DNA of 64,000 nt. Origin: Mercurialis annua. Taxonomy: Eukaryota; Streptophyta; Magnoliopsida; Malpighiales; Euphorbiaceae. The DNA lies in assembly GCF_937616625.2 (NCBI RefSeq), contig NC_065573.1, positions 19,173,001 to 19,237,000 on the forward strand, written 5' to 3'. Each line of letters begins with the position of its first letter. Positions within the stretch are counted from its first letter, which is position 1. This document shows, in pieces, positions 1 through 12,897 of this stretch. Both the position numbers and the translations under genes were made by a program. Under the pieces are notes generated by a model. That model saw only the letters and a program-made list of their open reading frames with translations, was not told the DNA's origin and searched no databases.

Positions 1-950
1 TTAATATAATTCGATTCATCAAAAAAAATAAAAAAAAATTACAGAAAATTATGAGCTCGCTTGAGATGTAAAAATTATTATTAATTTAAAATCATTTTTC
101 TCGTCTGAAATAATAATTTCAAGCATTATAGAAACACTAAAGAATCATTGTCCAACACAGTCACACTGAAATTTACATTAATTCCAGCAAGCTATCCATT
201 TTTAACTACAATAAAAAGACATAAATACCCCTCTGCTTTTGGAAAACCAACAAAGTCCATTCTGTAGCATATTGCTGTTGACATTATCAGAAACAGCACA
301 CAACTAACCCGGAAGAATAAACCCTAACTGTGCTTCCTAATTTGCCATTTACTGTAATTTATGCTAATTCAGTTTATATTAAAAAGATTATATTAAAAGG
401 GAAGACAGAAAAACTTGAACCTAACTTTTTTTTAAGTAAATAATGTACACATATCTTATGGAATATTCTAATTTTAAGTATTGGAGATTAAAGAAACAAA
501 ATTGCTTTAGCATATTTGAGAAAAATACTAAAAACTAAAAAAATGTGCATTATTTGCATGTGTTGATTACCGACACACTGAAAAAGAAAAAATAGGAGCC
601 AAAAATGCAAAAACAAGAACAACTTGCTAAATTGTAGTTGCCGGCAGGAATATGACTTTTAGATATCAATGAACCAACAATTTTTGACAATTTTTTAATT
701 ATGTTAATTGAATCTATTCAAAATATTGTTAAGTTGGAACTCAAATCACCTCTAATATTTAAAGTTTAAAATTAAATTTAATTTGATCGCGTTTTATTTC
801 AGAAGTTCGAGTTTAAACTTGATGGTATAATTAAGATTTGAAGTCGACTCAATTTGACTCAATTATTTATATATATAAAAACATTAAATTTTAGATATTG
901 ATGTAAAGAATAAAAATATTATTATATATATGTGTCAAATAAAGAGAGTT
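1..950. other. AT-rich intergenic sequence
   Basis: I see no gene, RNA or transposon terminus here. The sequence is AT-rich with many short A and T runs and has no long open frame. Confidence 0.6.
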
Positions 951-959
951 AAAAACATA

Positions 960-1440
960 AACTGACAAGCGAAATGATTCGCCGGAAGATGAAACGACTC
1001 GCCTGAAACAAACCTAAATCTTACGAGGCATAAACACCAAGGTTTTAGCTCACTTGCGGGAGAGTTAAATGTGGAAACCGAATTCCAGCATAACTATAAT
1101 GGAATCGAGTCGTACAGGATCTATTCTTTTGGGACTCCTAGCGCTCGCCCAAAAGGCCAAAGTCTGATGATTTCGGCATTCGAGTTCACAAGACTCGCTA
1201 AACGTGAAGATTAAAGAAGAATTTGCCTGAATCTTCAGAATGACCGACTCCTAGAGGACTTGGTAAAAACGCATCGCCCAAGCATATCGCCAGAGACCTA
1301 ATACATGAAGAATAATATGTAAAGGACCGAATATACGGGATCTCTTTCCTATTCGGATACAAACTCCTATCTATAAAGATAAGCTCATTTGAAAATTATT
1401 CCTAAATAAGATTTACTTTAAATAAAGAATCACTTTCCTA
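960..1440 (+). mobile_element. Decayed 3' end and LTR fragment of a Tat-type element
   Basis: This segment matches, with many differences, the reverse complement of the element at 56039-62869, running from its internal 3' end into the LTR. Shared landmarks in the same order are the repeated ACTCGCC motif, GGCATAAA, TTTAGCTCACTTGCG or its equivalent just before the LTR, a CCGAATYC start near 1078, TATAATGGA, and a TATAAA box near 1373. The usual LTR end is not found, so it is a truncated old copy in + orientation. It has no coding capacity. The homology is visible by eye; the family assignment is inferred from the second copy. Confidence 0.6.
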
Positions 1441-2827
1441 TTCAAAAAAAATGCTATTAAATAGAAATTATTTTCATGTTCGAAGTCCACAAAAATATCC
1501 ATTGCCGCCTATAGATATAGATGAGAGGTATATCCTAGGCTACCTGCACATTTTCTTCGCGAAGGATTCAATAATTGACTCGAGTAGCTTGAGCTCAAAT
1601 AATATCAACTCAATTTTGAATAGTACTAAGTCAATTTAAATCTTTCAGATAAATTTTTTAAAAGGGATAGAAAGGATAAATTTTTTAAAAGGGATAGAAA
1701 AGAAAAATTAAAGTAAATAGTACTAATAGAAATTGTCATTTAAAATATACTACCATCTAAAAGAAATAGTGTAACAATAAAAAAATAGTGTCAATTAAAT
1801 TAAGATAAAAGGAATTTATTTATGCCTTTAAAGCATCTCTATTACCAGAAAAATTTATCCAACTTAAACATTTTTTATTTTTAAACTAATTTCAATAGAT
1901 TTATTTTAAAAAAATACCAGCTAATCTGTTTTTGGAAATTATAGTTTCGGAAACTGAAGGAAAAAAACTTGAAACATATTTTTTACTGTTCAGCAAATCG
2001 TTTCCGATCAAATATTATTTATGTGATAAAAGCTAGTATTCAAAAGTAGAAAGCATGCTAAGATGAGTTTCGGTGTTTATATCAGTTCTAATCGAATTTT
2101 CAATTACTGATTCAAACTAAAAAAAAATGTGTTTCAAATAAAAAAATAAAAATTTATACTAAACTTTTAAAACAAGTTATAGTTGATAATTTTATTTTAC
2201 ATCTAGACCTAATATTTGTTTATTGGTATAAAAGATGGTGTGATGTTTAAATCTTAAATTATCACATTTTAAAGGCTTAAATGCTTTAAATTGAAGTTTT
2301 AATATTTGCCATATTGAACTCCAACTTTTTATATTTTTATTATTCAAAACACCAACCAATTTTCCGTTAAAAAATACTGATGTGTACGCCAGAACAATAT
2401 ACCAACAGAAAAAAATAATAAAATTTATAATTTTTAAAGCAATTAAGCCGATTTTAAATAATACCACTACCAGCGTACCAACGGATAAAAAAAATATAAA
2501 AAGTGATAAAAATAAATAAGGAAAGAAGAGAGAAAAACAAGTAGAGTGGTGTTATTTAAAGGGAAATAATTTACATTTATTTCTCTGTGTTCTCCTCCAC
2601 ATTTGTGTTCTGTTCTGTTCTGTTCTGCTTCTGTTGTAGTACTATTTATTTCTCCATTTTCTTCAAATAACAGAAGCACAAACATAACCATTTGCTACCT
2701 TAAATCTGCTTCTTCATCTTCTAAACTCTCTTCATTTTTCAATTCAGATCTCATTCTCATGTATTTCTTTTAAGTTCATATAATTTTTTTGTTTTTGCTC
2801 TGTTTTTCTTGAAAAAACAATACAAAA
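1441..2827. other. Upstream region of the CSLA gene
   Basis: There is no coding sequence. It holds a short tandem duplication (1649-1702), then AT-rich sequence, then a pyrimidine-rich stretch (about 2580-2827) with TTCTGTTCTGTTCTG-like repeats that probably contains the CSLA promoter and 5' leader. Small open frames here lack any family resemblance. Confidence 0.5.
1649..1702. repeat. 27-bp tandem duplication
   Basis: Two adjacent 27-bp units, 1649-1675 and 1676-1702, beginning ATAAATTTTTTAAAAGGGAT and differing only near the unit end. Confidence 0.85.
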
Positions 2828-5800
2828 ATGGAGGGGTTAACAACAACAAGAATAATTCCGGAGGCATTTGAAGGTGCAAGAGATGACTTGTCAATGCAGT
2901 TTCTGATAGTTTGGGATCAGGTCAAAGCGCCATTGATCGTCCCTTTACTGCGACTGGCCGTCGCTATATGTTTGTTTATGTCGCTAATGCTCTTCTTTGA
3001 AAGAGTTTACATGGGTGTTGTCATTTCCCTCGTCAAGATTTTTGGTCGCAAACCTGAGAAACGCTACAAATGGGAGCCTTTGAAAGATGATGTTGAGTTG
3101 GGGAACTCTGTTTATCCTATGGTTCTTGTTCAAATCCCCATGTACAATGAGCGCGAGGTCATTTTCTTTTCCAGTTTTATATTTCGGCGTTTCGTTTTTA
3201 TTTTTAAAATGAGTTTATATACAAAAAAAAATTATTTCACTGTTTTTCATAGCATTTTATCTTTGACCTCTCGGTAGTCCGAAATAGACCTTTTGCTAAA
3301 CCTAAATCGTTACGAACTCTTTTTGTTTTTTTTTTTTAATTTTCAACACGAGTTCGAGTTGAAGTTCACTCTAACTTTAAAATAGTTCCGCGGCTGGGTG
3401 TAGACGTTTTTGTTTTCGTGCTACCTATTTTATATGTACATTCTTGTCAAATATATTATCTTCTGTTTTAATTTTAATTTTTTTTGTTTCAGTAGTATTA
3501 TATAGCTTTTTAATCTGGTAAAAATAAACATTTTATTGGTATTTTTGTAGGTGTATCAACTTTCTATAGGAGCAGCATGTGGTCTATCATGGCCATCTGA
3601 CCGGATCATAATTCAAGTACTTGACGATTCAACTGACCCGACAATCAAGGCAAGTACTAAAACATTCAACAGCTTTCTTAATTATACTTAATTAATGACA
3701 GCCATCTAATCATGATTAATTAATAATTAATGCAGGATTTAGTGGAAATAGAGTGTCAAAGATGGGCAAGCAAAGGCATTAATATTAAGTACGAGATTAG
3801 AGATAATAGAAATGGGTATAAAGCTGGAGCTTTAAAAGAAGGCATGAAACGAAGCTACGTCAAAAATTGTGACTTTGTAGCCATTTTTGATGCCGATTTT
3901 CAACCCGAACCGGACTTTTTGTGGCGAACCGTTCCTTTTCTGGTTCATAATCCTGAACTGGGTTTGGTTCAGTCTCGTTGGAAATTCGGTAATTTCTCTT
4001 AATTTTACTTAATTTGGTTGTTAATTACTTAATCATTTCTGCCTCACTAATTAATCTGTGGGCTGTTTTTTGATATCACTGTTTTCAAGAGACTGTCGGT
4101 GGGTCTTTTTCTTAGGTGTTTTAGATACTGGTTGGGTACGGTTATGTGTCTATGCCACGCTGTCCATTTAGCTTTTTGACACATGGATTGAATATTTTAA
4201 CATTATAATAATTAATTCAATAAATTTATATAAACAAGATTAAAACATGAAAGTACTAGTAATATTTTAAAAAAATTGTACGCATAAATTTAAAATTATT
4301 AAGTGGCTGAATTGATATAATTAATATGTTCAATTTTTGAATAAATAAGTTTTACTGATGTTTTAGTCATTTCTTGAAATAAAATTATTTTTATAACTAT
4401 TTAAAATCTTGCTTTTTTCTTTCTTTTTTGTTTTGAGGAAATGCTTTTTTCTTTCTTTGATTGGAATAAATGTTATTATTTCAAGTCAAAATTAAACCTT
4501 AAAATCCAGTTAAATGAAAAAAAAAATTAAAGAAAATTCCATGTAAAAGAAAACAAAAATGACAATGGCTGATGGGCCATTGTGCTTCCAATGGCCAACA
4601 AAGTAAAGTATACCCAAAAATAATTTAGTTCCCAAGAAAAATCCAAAATATTTGGTTCATACATACATATAGTTTATTTGATGTGCGTTTTTAAAGAAGA
4701 ATAGAAAAGGTTATTGTAACCAAAAAAAAAAGAGAATAGAAAAGGTGAACTAATTTTATTTTTCTTATATTCATATGACGTGTGAGTTTATGCATCACAC
4801 AATGTAGGAAAAAGTTTTTCATTTTATAATAATATGAGAAAAGAAAATTCTATATTCAGATTAAATTAAAGTTTTCCACAACTCACAAGTACTATCTTTG
4901 AAAATTTCAAATTTAATTCTCCTTTCCTCATCATAATAGAAAAAAAAGAGTTTAAATCATATCTGCTTAAACATTTAAGAAAAAAATCATCTTAATTTTT
5001 AAATTTATAATTCAGTAAAAAAATACTCATCTATAACCATTTTACAACTAAAGGTGATATTTTATACTCCCTCTGTCCCACTTTAGAAGTCCCATTTGAC
5101 TTTACACACAGATTAAGAAAATATTAATTATCTTTGTCTTTTCATGTTTTTTCATGTTTTGCCCCTATTAATGATAGTGGAATTTTCATAGAACTATTTT
5201 AAGATAACTAAAAGAGGGGGTAAAATAGGGTATTCAGTAGAAAAGCATTCTAAAAATAGTAATGAGACTTTTTAAATGGGACATCCCAAAATAGAATATG
5301 GGACTTCTTAAACAGGACGGAGGGAGTATATTTTATGTCAATAGGAATAATATTTTCTGTTTTTATACTAATTAAGGAAAAAAGTGGGCGTTCTGGAATT
5401 TCTTCATGATATACAATTTTAGTCTCATTTGATTAAAATATATAAAATATTATATTTAATCGATCAAAATAACTGAAATGTGAATAGTTTGATTCCGAAT
5501 CACAAATTCAGTAACCGCTTCACCCTTTGCTCAAAAACAAATTAATGTCCAAGAATTTACATAAGGATTTGGGTTGATTGAAAATGGAGCAACAAGGATG
5601 GTCCATGTGAATTGGAGAACCCAACCATGCTCAACCAAATAGTAACATTTTGGCTACAATTTAGCTGTTTATCATTTTTATTCTGCAAAAAGCTGCAAAT
5701 TTGTCCACACTTTAATGACTAGGGTATTTTTGGGTGGGTGGATCTACCCTCATCAATGTCAAAAGATCAATAGGGTAGCTATATAGGTGGCCATTGTGGA

Positions 5801-8549
5801 CTATAATCATAAGGGTATAAATGTCACAAATTTGTAAACTTAAAGATAGAAAAAAAGAAAAAAAAATTGATGTTCTTCTTATTATTCCCAGCCAGCAGCT
5901 GCATGTGCAAATCTTTAATGGTGGACCTTAAGCTCATGTCACTGTCTTAGCTCTACTAACCGACATTTGATGAGTTTGATGTTTGTTTTATTTATTTATT
6001 TAGGAAAAAAAAACATTATTGGGTGTTGTATTTAATCATTATTATTACTCATGATTAAAAAAATTGATGTTTATGCCAGCTATTTATGTTGGTGACGTGG
6101 CGAAGTGGGTTTTGTTTTGCAGTGAATTCTGATGAGTGCTTGATGACAAGAATGCAAGAAATGTCTTTGGATTATCATTTTACTGTTGAGCAAGAAGTGG
6201 GATCTTCTACTTATGCTTTCTTTGGCTTCAACGGTAATCTTACTCAATTAATCACTGATTGAACTGAAATTAACATTTGTCTTAATCATGTTGAATTAGT
6301 ACTCAACTTTTAGTTTTTATTTAAAAATATTAATAGTAATTAAATCATCGGATTTGGACCGGATTCAACTCGTTTACATTCAAATCTAATCTGCAATTGG
6401 GCCCGTAATAAGTCCGATTTTTATGGACAGCTCGTAGTTTTATTATTATGTAGTTTCTCATGTATGTACGTAAAAGTCCGGTCCGGTATGTACAAATTTA
6501 ACGCACGGACTAGACTTGAATAGTAAATATGTGACTCAAATCAAACTCGGATTGGGCGGAGTTACATTAAAAATAGTTAAGTCCGATTTGGCCCGGTAAT
6601 AATGAAAGATTGTAACGGAACAGGAACGGCAGGAGTATGGAGAATAGCTGCACTGAATGAAGCTGGAGGGTGGAAGGACAGGACAACAGTAGAGGACATG
6701 GACCTTGCTGTCCGAGCCAGTCTCAAAGGATGGAAATTTTTGTATCTTGGTACTCTTAAGGTAATTACAACTACTAAATTCCAAATTTAACATTTCCAGT
6801 TAATTAATCTAGTTGATTAATAATTGATACCCTCATAATTTTTTTTTTATTTTAGTCAACAAATTGATAACTTATGTTATAAAATCTGACAAGCTCATGT
6901 GCTATAACCTACCATTTCGAGTAAAATAGCTACTACTTGCTTTGATTATTGTATCTTTTTATTCTGACAAAGATAGCACATTACTATGGACAATTTGGAA
7001 GCACAAGCATAATTTCATGACATAACCAAATAATTCACAGGATAAAGAATCAAATTTAAAAACATTGTTAATTGACTATGTTAATTGTATGTTACAGTTT
7101 TTAATTCAATAAAATAATTCTTACCTACACCTAGGCATATTCATGAGTCGTGCCTGAGCAGGTTCTAGTCGGACCGAACTGGGCCTGAGCAGAATCGACC
7201 AGACTCAATTGGATATGAACATGTTCGGGCCATATTTAATTGGACTTGAACTTGTTTGAACCAAATTCAATCGGCTCGACTAGTTTATATAAAAGTTCAA
7301 GTTTGGTCTGAATTTAATTCAGTCTACTTTCATTAGTCAAACCGCATTTAAGCTAAGCGGATTTGGACGGGCCTAAGGGATACCTAGGCCTCTACACATG
7401 TACACCTACACCGGAGCATATGTACATAAACCCGTCATAAAATAAAATGTTTTTGAGAATTTTTATCTCTAAAATCCGAACCTAATTGTAATAGATTCAA
7501 TTTAAGAAAAACAATTACGTGTCAGGTTTAATGAACCCGGTTTGAGTACATAATTTACTAATCGAATGATGTATTGTATATGTCGAATATAAATGTAGGT
7601 GAAAAATGAGTTGCCTAGCACATTCAAGGCATACCGGTACCAGCAGCATCGTTGGTCATGCGGTCCTGCTAATCTCTTCAGGAAAATGGTGATGGAGATT
7701 ATGACAAATAAGGTAAGTTCACAACTATTATGTTCCTGTATTATTACAACTTACAAGACATAACTTACATTATAATTAATATTTGCAGAAAGTTACATTG
7801 TGGAAGAAAGTACATGTGATTTACAGTTTCTTCGTAGTCAGAAAAATCGTAGCCCACATTGTTACATTCGTGTTCTACTGTGTGGTTTTGCCTGCAACTG
7901 TTTTAGTACCAGAAGTTACAGTTCCGAAGTGGGGAGCTGTTTATATTCCTTCGATCATCACTCTTCTTAACGCTGTCGGAACCCCAAGGTTTAGTTTCTT
8001 TTGCTTATTCTCATCAAATTAACATATATACGGCTGGTGTGAATTGTGAAGATTGTTATAATTAATTGCAGATCACTTCACTTGATTGCGTTTTGGATCC
8101 TTTTCGAGAATGTGATGTCGTTGCATCGGACTAAAGCTACCTTCATCGGGTTGCTTGAGGCGGGCAGGGTTAATGAATGGATCGTCACTGAAAAACTCGG
8201 AGATGCTTCCAAGTCAAAAGCCCCCAAAAAACCTCGCTTTAAATTAGGAGAAAGGTACTTTTTTGTTTTCGAGCCGAAATTGATGTAGAAATTAAGTGTT
8301 CAATTCAACTTAGTTGTCGAGTCGACACTATAATTCGTGCACCATTTCTAACTCGTATCTTATGTTTGATATTCCAACATTGACAGACTCCACCTGTTAG
8401 AACTCGGAACTGGAGCGTTCCTATTCTTCTGCGGTTGCTACGATATTGCATTCGGTAAAAATCATTATTTCTTCTACCTTTTCGCTCAAGCAATCGCGTT
8501 TTTCATCATGGGATTCGGCTACATCGGTACATTTGTTCCCAATTCTTAA
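2828..8549 (+). CDS. CSLA9: Glucomannan 4-beta-mannosyltransferase, cellulose-synthase-like A (CSLA9-like)
   Basis: This is a Golgi family-2 glycosyltransferase that polymerises GDP-mannose (and GDP-glucose) into the (gluco)mannan backbone of hemicellulose. I place nine exons: 2828-3157, 3551-3649, 3736-3988, 6123-6233, 6624-6760, 7599-7712, 7789-7988, 8072-8254, 8387-8549. They join in frame to 529 residues, close to the usual 530 or so. An N-terminal membrane segment lies near residues 37-65, and a cluster of hydrophobic segments fills the C-terminal part. The catalytic residues are present: D135/D136 in [12 protein letters not shown] at 195-197, TVED at 286-289 and QQHRW at 325-329. It ends TFVPNS, as CSLA proteins do. 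Intron 2 starts with GC instead of GT. Intron 3 (2.1 kb) carries a MITE. I recognise the protein as closest to Arabidopsis CSLA9; exact paralogue identity within CSLA is inferred from memory. Confidence 0.95.
3650..3735 (+). other. GC-AG intron (CSLA intron 2)
   Basis: Exon 2 ends ATCAAG at 3649 and the intron begins GCAAGT, so the donor is AAG|GCAAGT; the acceptor is TGCAG at 3731-3735. The nearest GT (3654) would shift the frame. Apart from the C, the donor fits the U1-pairing consensus well, as is typical for GC-AG introns. Confidence 0.85.
5067..5326. mobile_element. Stowaway-type (Tc1/Mariner) MITE in CSLA intron 3
   Basis: The ends are CTCCCTCTGTCCCA and its inverted partner GGACGGAGGGAG, with terminal inverted repeats of about 30 bp, flanked by TA on both sides (5065-5066 and 5327-5328). 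The 260-bp length and the TACTCCCTC start are hallmarks of Stowaway. It has no coding capacity and would depend on a Mariner transposase elsewhere. Confidence 0.9.
7130..7400. repeat. Possible small DNA transposon remnant in CSLA intron 5
   Basis: A GC-richer block rich in CGGACC and GGGCCTGA-like words lies in AT-rich intron sequence and is bounded by loosely inverted CCTAGG motifs (about 7132 and 7383). No clear target duplication is visible. A related block is seen at 10317-10641. Confidence 0.3.
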
Positions 8550-9333
8550 TGTGAACGTCTGAAAAGTAGCTACAGTTGGTACAGCTCTTTCAGCATTTCT
8601 TCAAACCTAATCCTGCGCCATTAATGGTGCATTAAAACTGGAAATTTCTGCAGTTTTTAGGTTTGTATAAAAAAAACAAGACAGTGAAGGTGCATAACGG
8701 TCATATTCTTTTATCTTGTGAATATTACATTTTATGGAAGCTACAGACACATTGGATTTTGATTGTATACAGAGAATATAAAAAAAGTTATTTTCATTAC
8801 GTAGACAGAGCAGAACATCTTGGGATGGAATTGTCACTGTGACATTTTGTAGGGGTTCTTTTTGTTGGGTTCAAATTGTATTGTTTGTGGTTGGCATTGT
8901 GTTTGGAAGGAAATAAATAGAAATTTTTTTGCAAAAATTATTGCTTAGACCAAGTTTATAATCATTAGTCCGTTTACTCACAGTGAGTGAATTGTACTGG
9001 TTAATCATTAGTCCGTTTATTAAATTTTTGCCCCTAATTGTATTTCAATGCTGAAACTATAATTCGTATCAAATTAGAACCTTAAATTTGTTATATTTCA
9101 GGCGATAGTTATTGAAAAAAATTCAGGCTATGCACACTTACATATGATAATTGGATAGGTATTTTTTTTTTTCCGAATGTCAAATTGATATGTATTTATC
9201 TGAATTTGTTCTAAGTATTATTGCCTGAGATATATATTAAATTCAAGGTAATAAATGAGATCTCAGTATAAAATTGAAACTAAGGGTAAAACTTTACACG
9301 ATTGCTAATAATCTGAACTTTTCAATTTTAAAA
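8550..9333. other. CSLA 3' flank
   Basis: This contains the probable 3' untranslated region of CSLA, with AATAAA-like signals near 8911, followed by AT-rich sequence. I see no gene. Confidence 0.5.
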
Positions 9334-10096
9334 GGCTTAATTACTTAAAAACCACTCACCTTAAACTTTTTTTCGTTTATACCATGATCTAGGAAAAAAT
9401 TCATTTATACCCTGACGTATGTGTTTATGTTTCACCTCTACCCCGAAGCACTAAATTAACCTCTTTTTATTTAAAAAAAAGTTTAAAATGGTACTTCATT
9501 TAGAGAAAAATTCATTTCTAATTAAACTCTAATTAGCTTAGGTTAAAAATAAAAGGCTTATCCCCTTAAAACCCCCTCACCTTTTACCCCCAATTCGTTT
9601 GCACCCTCACATTGTAAAACCACCAAATATACCCAAATTATGACCTTTCACTTTCAATTGCACCCTCAAACATTAAATTGATCTCTTTTCACTTGAAAAA
9701 ATAGGTTTATTCTTGTTTTAAATAAAATATTAAGTCCTATTTTAAAATATATGCTAAAATTTAAAGTATTGATTTGAACATTTTTCAAGTGAAAAAAGGT
9801 CAATTTAATGCTTGAGGGTGCAATTAAAAGTGAAAGGTCGTAATTTGGGTATATTTGTTGGTTTTACAACGTGAGGGTGTAAATAAATTTGGGGTAAAAG
9901 GTGGGGGGATTTTAAGGGGTTAAGCCAAAATAAAAAATTATTTTAAACTTTTTTCTTAATGAAAAGAGGTTAATTTAGTGCCTCGGGTTAGAGGTGAAAT
10001 ATAAATATATACGTCAAGGTATAAATGAATTTTTTCCTAGATCAGGATATAAACGAAAAAAAAGTTTAAGGTGAGTGGTTTTTAAATAATTAAGCC
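9334..10096. mobile_element. Mutator-type foldback MITE (outer of a nested pair)
   Basis: Long terminal inverted repeats of about 135 bp begin GGCTTAATTACTTAAAAACC on the left, and the inverted partner on the right differs at few positions. The flanks are an exact 9-bp duplication ATTTTAAAA (9325-9333 and 10097-10105), which fits Mutator-type transposition. A second element (9555-9926) interrupts its centre. No protein is encoded. Confidence 0.88.
9555..9926. mobile_element. Mutator-type foldback MITE (inner)
   Basis: A 372-bp element with inverted repeats of about 145 bp beginning GGCTTATCCCCTTAAAACCC. It is flanked by the exact 9-bp duplication AAAATAAAA (9546-9554 and 9927-9935). It lies within the outer element's centre, so it inserted later. 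Its termini share GGCTTA and a CACCTT block with the host element, so the two families are related but distinct. Confidence 0.88.
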
Positions 10097-10105
10097 ATTT
10101 TAAAA

Positions 10106-11769
10106 TAGTGAAAATTATTTGTAAGAAAGAAATCTCAAATTGCTATTGCTATAATGCATTTTGTTATTTCTGTTGTCTTTTACTCTAAAAAGAGAGGCAC
10201 ACTTGATTGCCGACTAAACCCAAGTTTTCTACTACAAAGAAAAACCAGGTTAGGAGGAGGCTGAATTGCGGAGTTCATATATAGTTTGTGATTTATGTCT
10301 TCCTACTTCCTACTTCCTAGTTGATCTGTTCATGGATTGGGTTTGGTTAGGCTCGGGCCGAATTTGGACGGGCCTATTTTTTTAAAGACAAGTCTAAATC
10401 TAGCCCGAGCTTGGTTCGGCCTTCAAATATACTATTCAATTACGGTCCTATGCATTATTTATTCGGCCCAGATTTTGGTGGCGTATATTGATTTTTTACA
10501 ATATTAAAAGTCTGAGTCCGTCATAAAAGAATGTGCTTTTTTCGAGTTCGGACTCAAACCGAACTTTGGACAATTAAATTAGTGTCCAAACCCGACCCTG
10601 TAAAGAAGGGCCTGGTCTGAACAGGTCTAATTCCTAGTGATTGAACTTATGTATGGGCCAACCCCCTGCATACTTCCAAGATAATGTCCCAAAATAGTGG
10701 ACCTTTTCTCTTGAGAAAATGTCACCATATGACTCAATTTCTGAAAATTTTATGTTAGTGACTCAAGATTTTTTTTTTGCAACAATCTCCCTTTTTTTAA
10801 AAGTCATTTGCATGTATACCTAGATATATTTTTAGTTCCAATTTACCCTTACTGAACATAAAGCTTAATACTCCAATCTAAATCCAACGACCCACATCTA
10901 ATATCAGTTATTTCAATTTCTTCAAGATCACCCATTTTTTTCCACTTGCAGTCTCGCTCCGACGACCGACGAAGACGGATCCAACAACCGGCAACCGCCA
11001 CAAGTGATGTCATTCTCTTCAATTAGAAATTAGAGTTTAAGGATTATGGAAGGCTAGATAGCCGGAGGTGATGGTACGATAGAATGATTTTTGGTTCTAC
11101 AATGGTGATTTCTGGTTCGCTTGAAAGTAATCGGTGATGGCACGATAGGTGATGATTTTTGGTTCTACCGTGGTGATTTTCTGATTCGCTTGAAAGTGAT
11201 CGGTGATGGTCGGTCGGCAATCGGTGGTGGTTTCTTCATTGATTGTCTAATAAGAATTTGAAGTTCCCTATATGATAATAGATTGCAATTGATTTTAATT
11301 TTTTTTTATGATTTATTGATGTTGTTGATTTTTAATTGAATTGAATTTTTGTTTATTGGTAATGAATATTGGTGGCCGGAGTTTGGTATCAGTATCTTTC
11401 TAATAAGATGGTAGATGCTGTTACAGCCGCAATAGCGATGATTGGACAATATTCCAGTAAATTGTTGGAAAGACAAGATGGCTGAGTTATGGTGGTGAGC
11501 TTTGTGAGTTAGCCAAAATTTGAATAAAGTTATATAAATTGGTTGGACATTTGAAATTAGGGGTTGGTGGTGTTCTGTTGAAAAAAGAAGCTGGTGTGAA
11601 AGAAACTTGTATTTTTGAACTGATAATAAAGATTTGAAGCAAGAATGACAGTACTAGAAATTGAGGGATTCTATACACTAATTTGACTATGAAGTGTCAA
11701 TTTTTTTAATGATAGACGTGCTAATCATGTGGATTTCATATTTGTGGTTGATAATTGCTAGCTGTGTTA
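10106..11769. other. Intergenic sequence with degenerate repeats
   Basis: There is no gene. It contains a GC-richer block at 10317-10641 that may be a hAT-like MITE (ends loosely matching CTAG...CTGTTCA), and at 10950-11235 a block with repeated GGTGATGG, TTCTGGTTC and GATCGGTGATGGT words. Open frames here show no recognisable family. Confidence 0.4.
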
Positions 11770-12705
11770 TTGTCTTATTACTCTTTATAATCTTATCTAA
11801 CATTTTATATAAAAAGAATTTGAGATATAGTTTATTATAAGAATTGAATAACTGTTTTTAAGTGAAATGTAATTAACAGTCTATAAAACTGAAAATCAAC
11901 TTGATGTGAACCAGATGTGAACTTATATCAACTGGACTAGTTTAATTCAATTTTTAATAAAATTTATCTTACTGCTTTTACAATCTTATCTGACATTTTA
12001 TATAGATAGAATTTGAGATATAGTCTATTATAAGAATTAAATAACTGTTTTTAAGTGAAATGCAATTAACAGTCTACAAAATTGAAAATCAACCTGATAT
12101 GAATCAGATGTGAACTTATATCAACTGAACTAGTTTAATTCAATTTTTAATAAAATTTATCTTGCTGCTTTTACAATCTTATTTGACATTTTATATATAG
12201 AGAATTTGAGATATAGTTTATTATAAGAATTAAATAATTGTTTTTAAATGAAATGTAATTAACATTCTATAAAACTGAAAATCAACCTGATGTGAACCAA
12301 ATGTGAACTTATATCAACTGAATTAGTTTAATTCAATTTTTAATTAAATTTATCATGTTGCTCTTCACTATCTTAAATGACATTTTATATAGAGAGAATT
12401 TTAAAATTTAGTGCAATATACAAATTAAATATCTCTTTTAAGTGTACTGTATTTGACAGTCTTTAAAATCAAAAATCAACCTGATATTCACCTGATGTGA
12501 ACCTATATCAACTAAATTACCTTAATTAATTTTTTTTATAAAATTTATATTACTGCTCTTTACAATCTTAACTAACAGTTTATATAGATAAAATTTTGAA
12601 ATTTAGTGTAAGCTACATAGTGAATATCTCTTTTAAGTGAAATGTATTTGATAGTCTATTAAACCTAAAATCAACCTGATATGAACCTATACCAACTAAA
12701 CTACC
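11770..12705. repeat. Left part of an array of about 194-bp tandem repeats
   Basis: The landmark CATTTTATAT (or a variant) recurs at 11801, 11994, 12187, 12381 and 12576, a spacing of 193 to 195 bp. Each unit also contains an AAGTGAAATGTA-like word, an AAAATCAACCTGATGTGAAC-like word and TATATCAACT. The array is cut at 12705 by an LTR retrotransposon and resumes at 24016. Confidence 0.9.
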
Positions 12706-12897
12706 TGTAATATCCCGTAAAATGTTAAATTTATTTTGTTAATTTCCGACGTGGTTCCGGATGTGTTTTGAGGGGTATTTGAAGTTTCGTAGATTTTCGT
12801 GGTTCGATTCGTTTTGGTTCGGTTTTTTTAAAAAAAAAAAAGATTTCTTCTTGGTTTGTGGTTCAACCGTAGTGGTTGAACCACTTCTGGTTAACTC

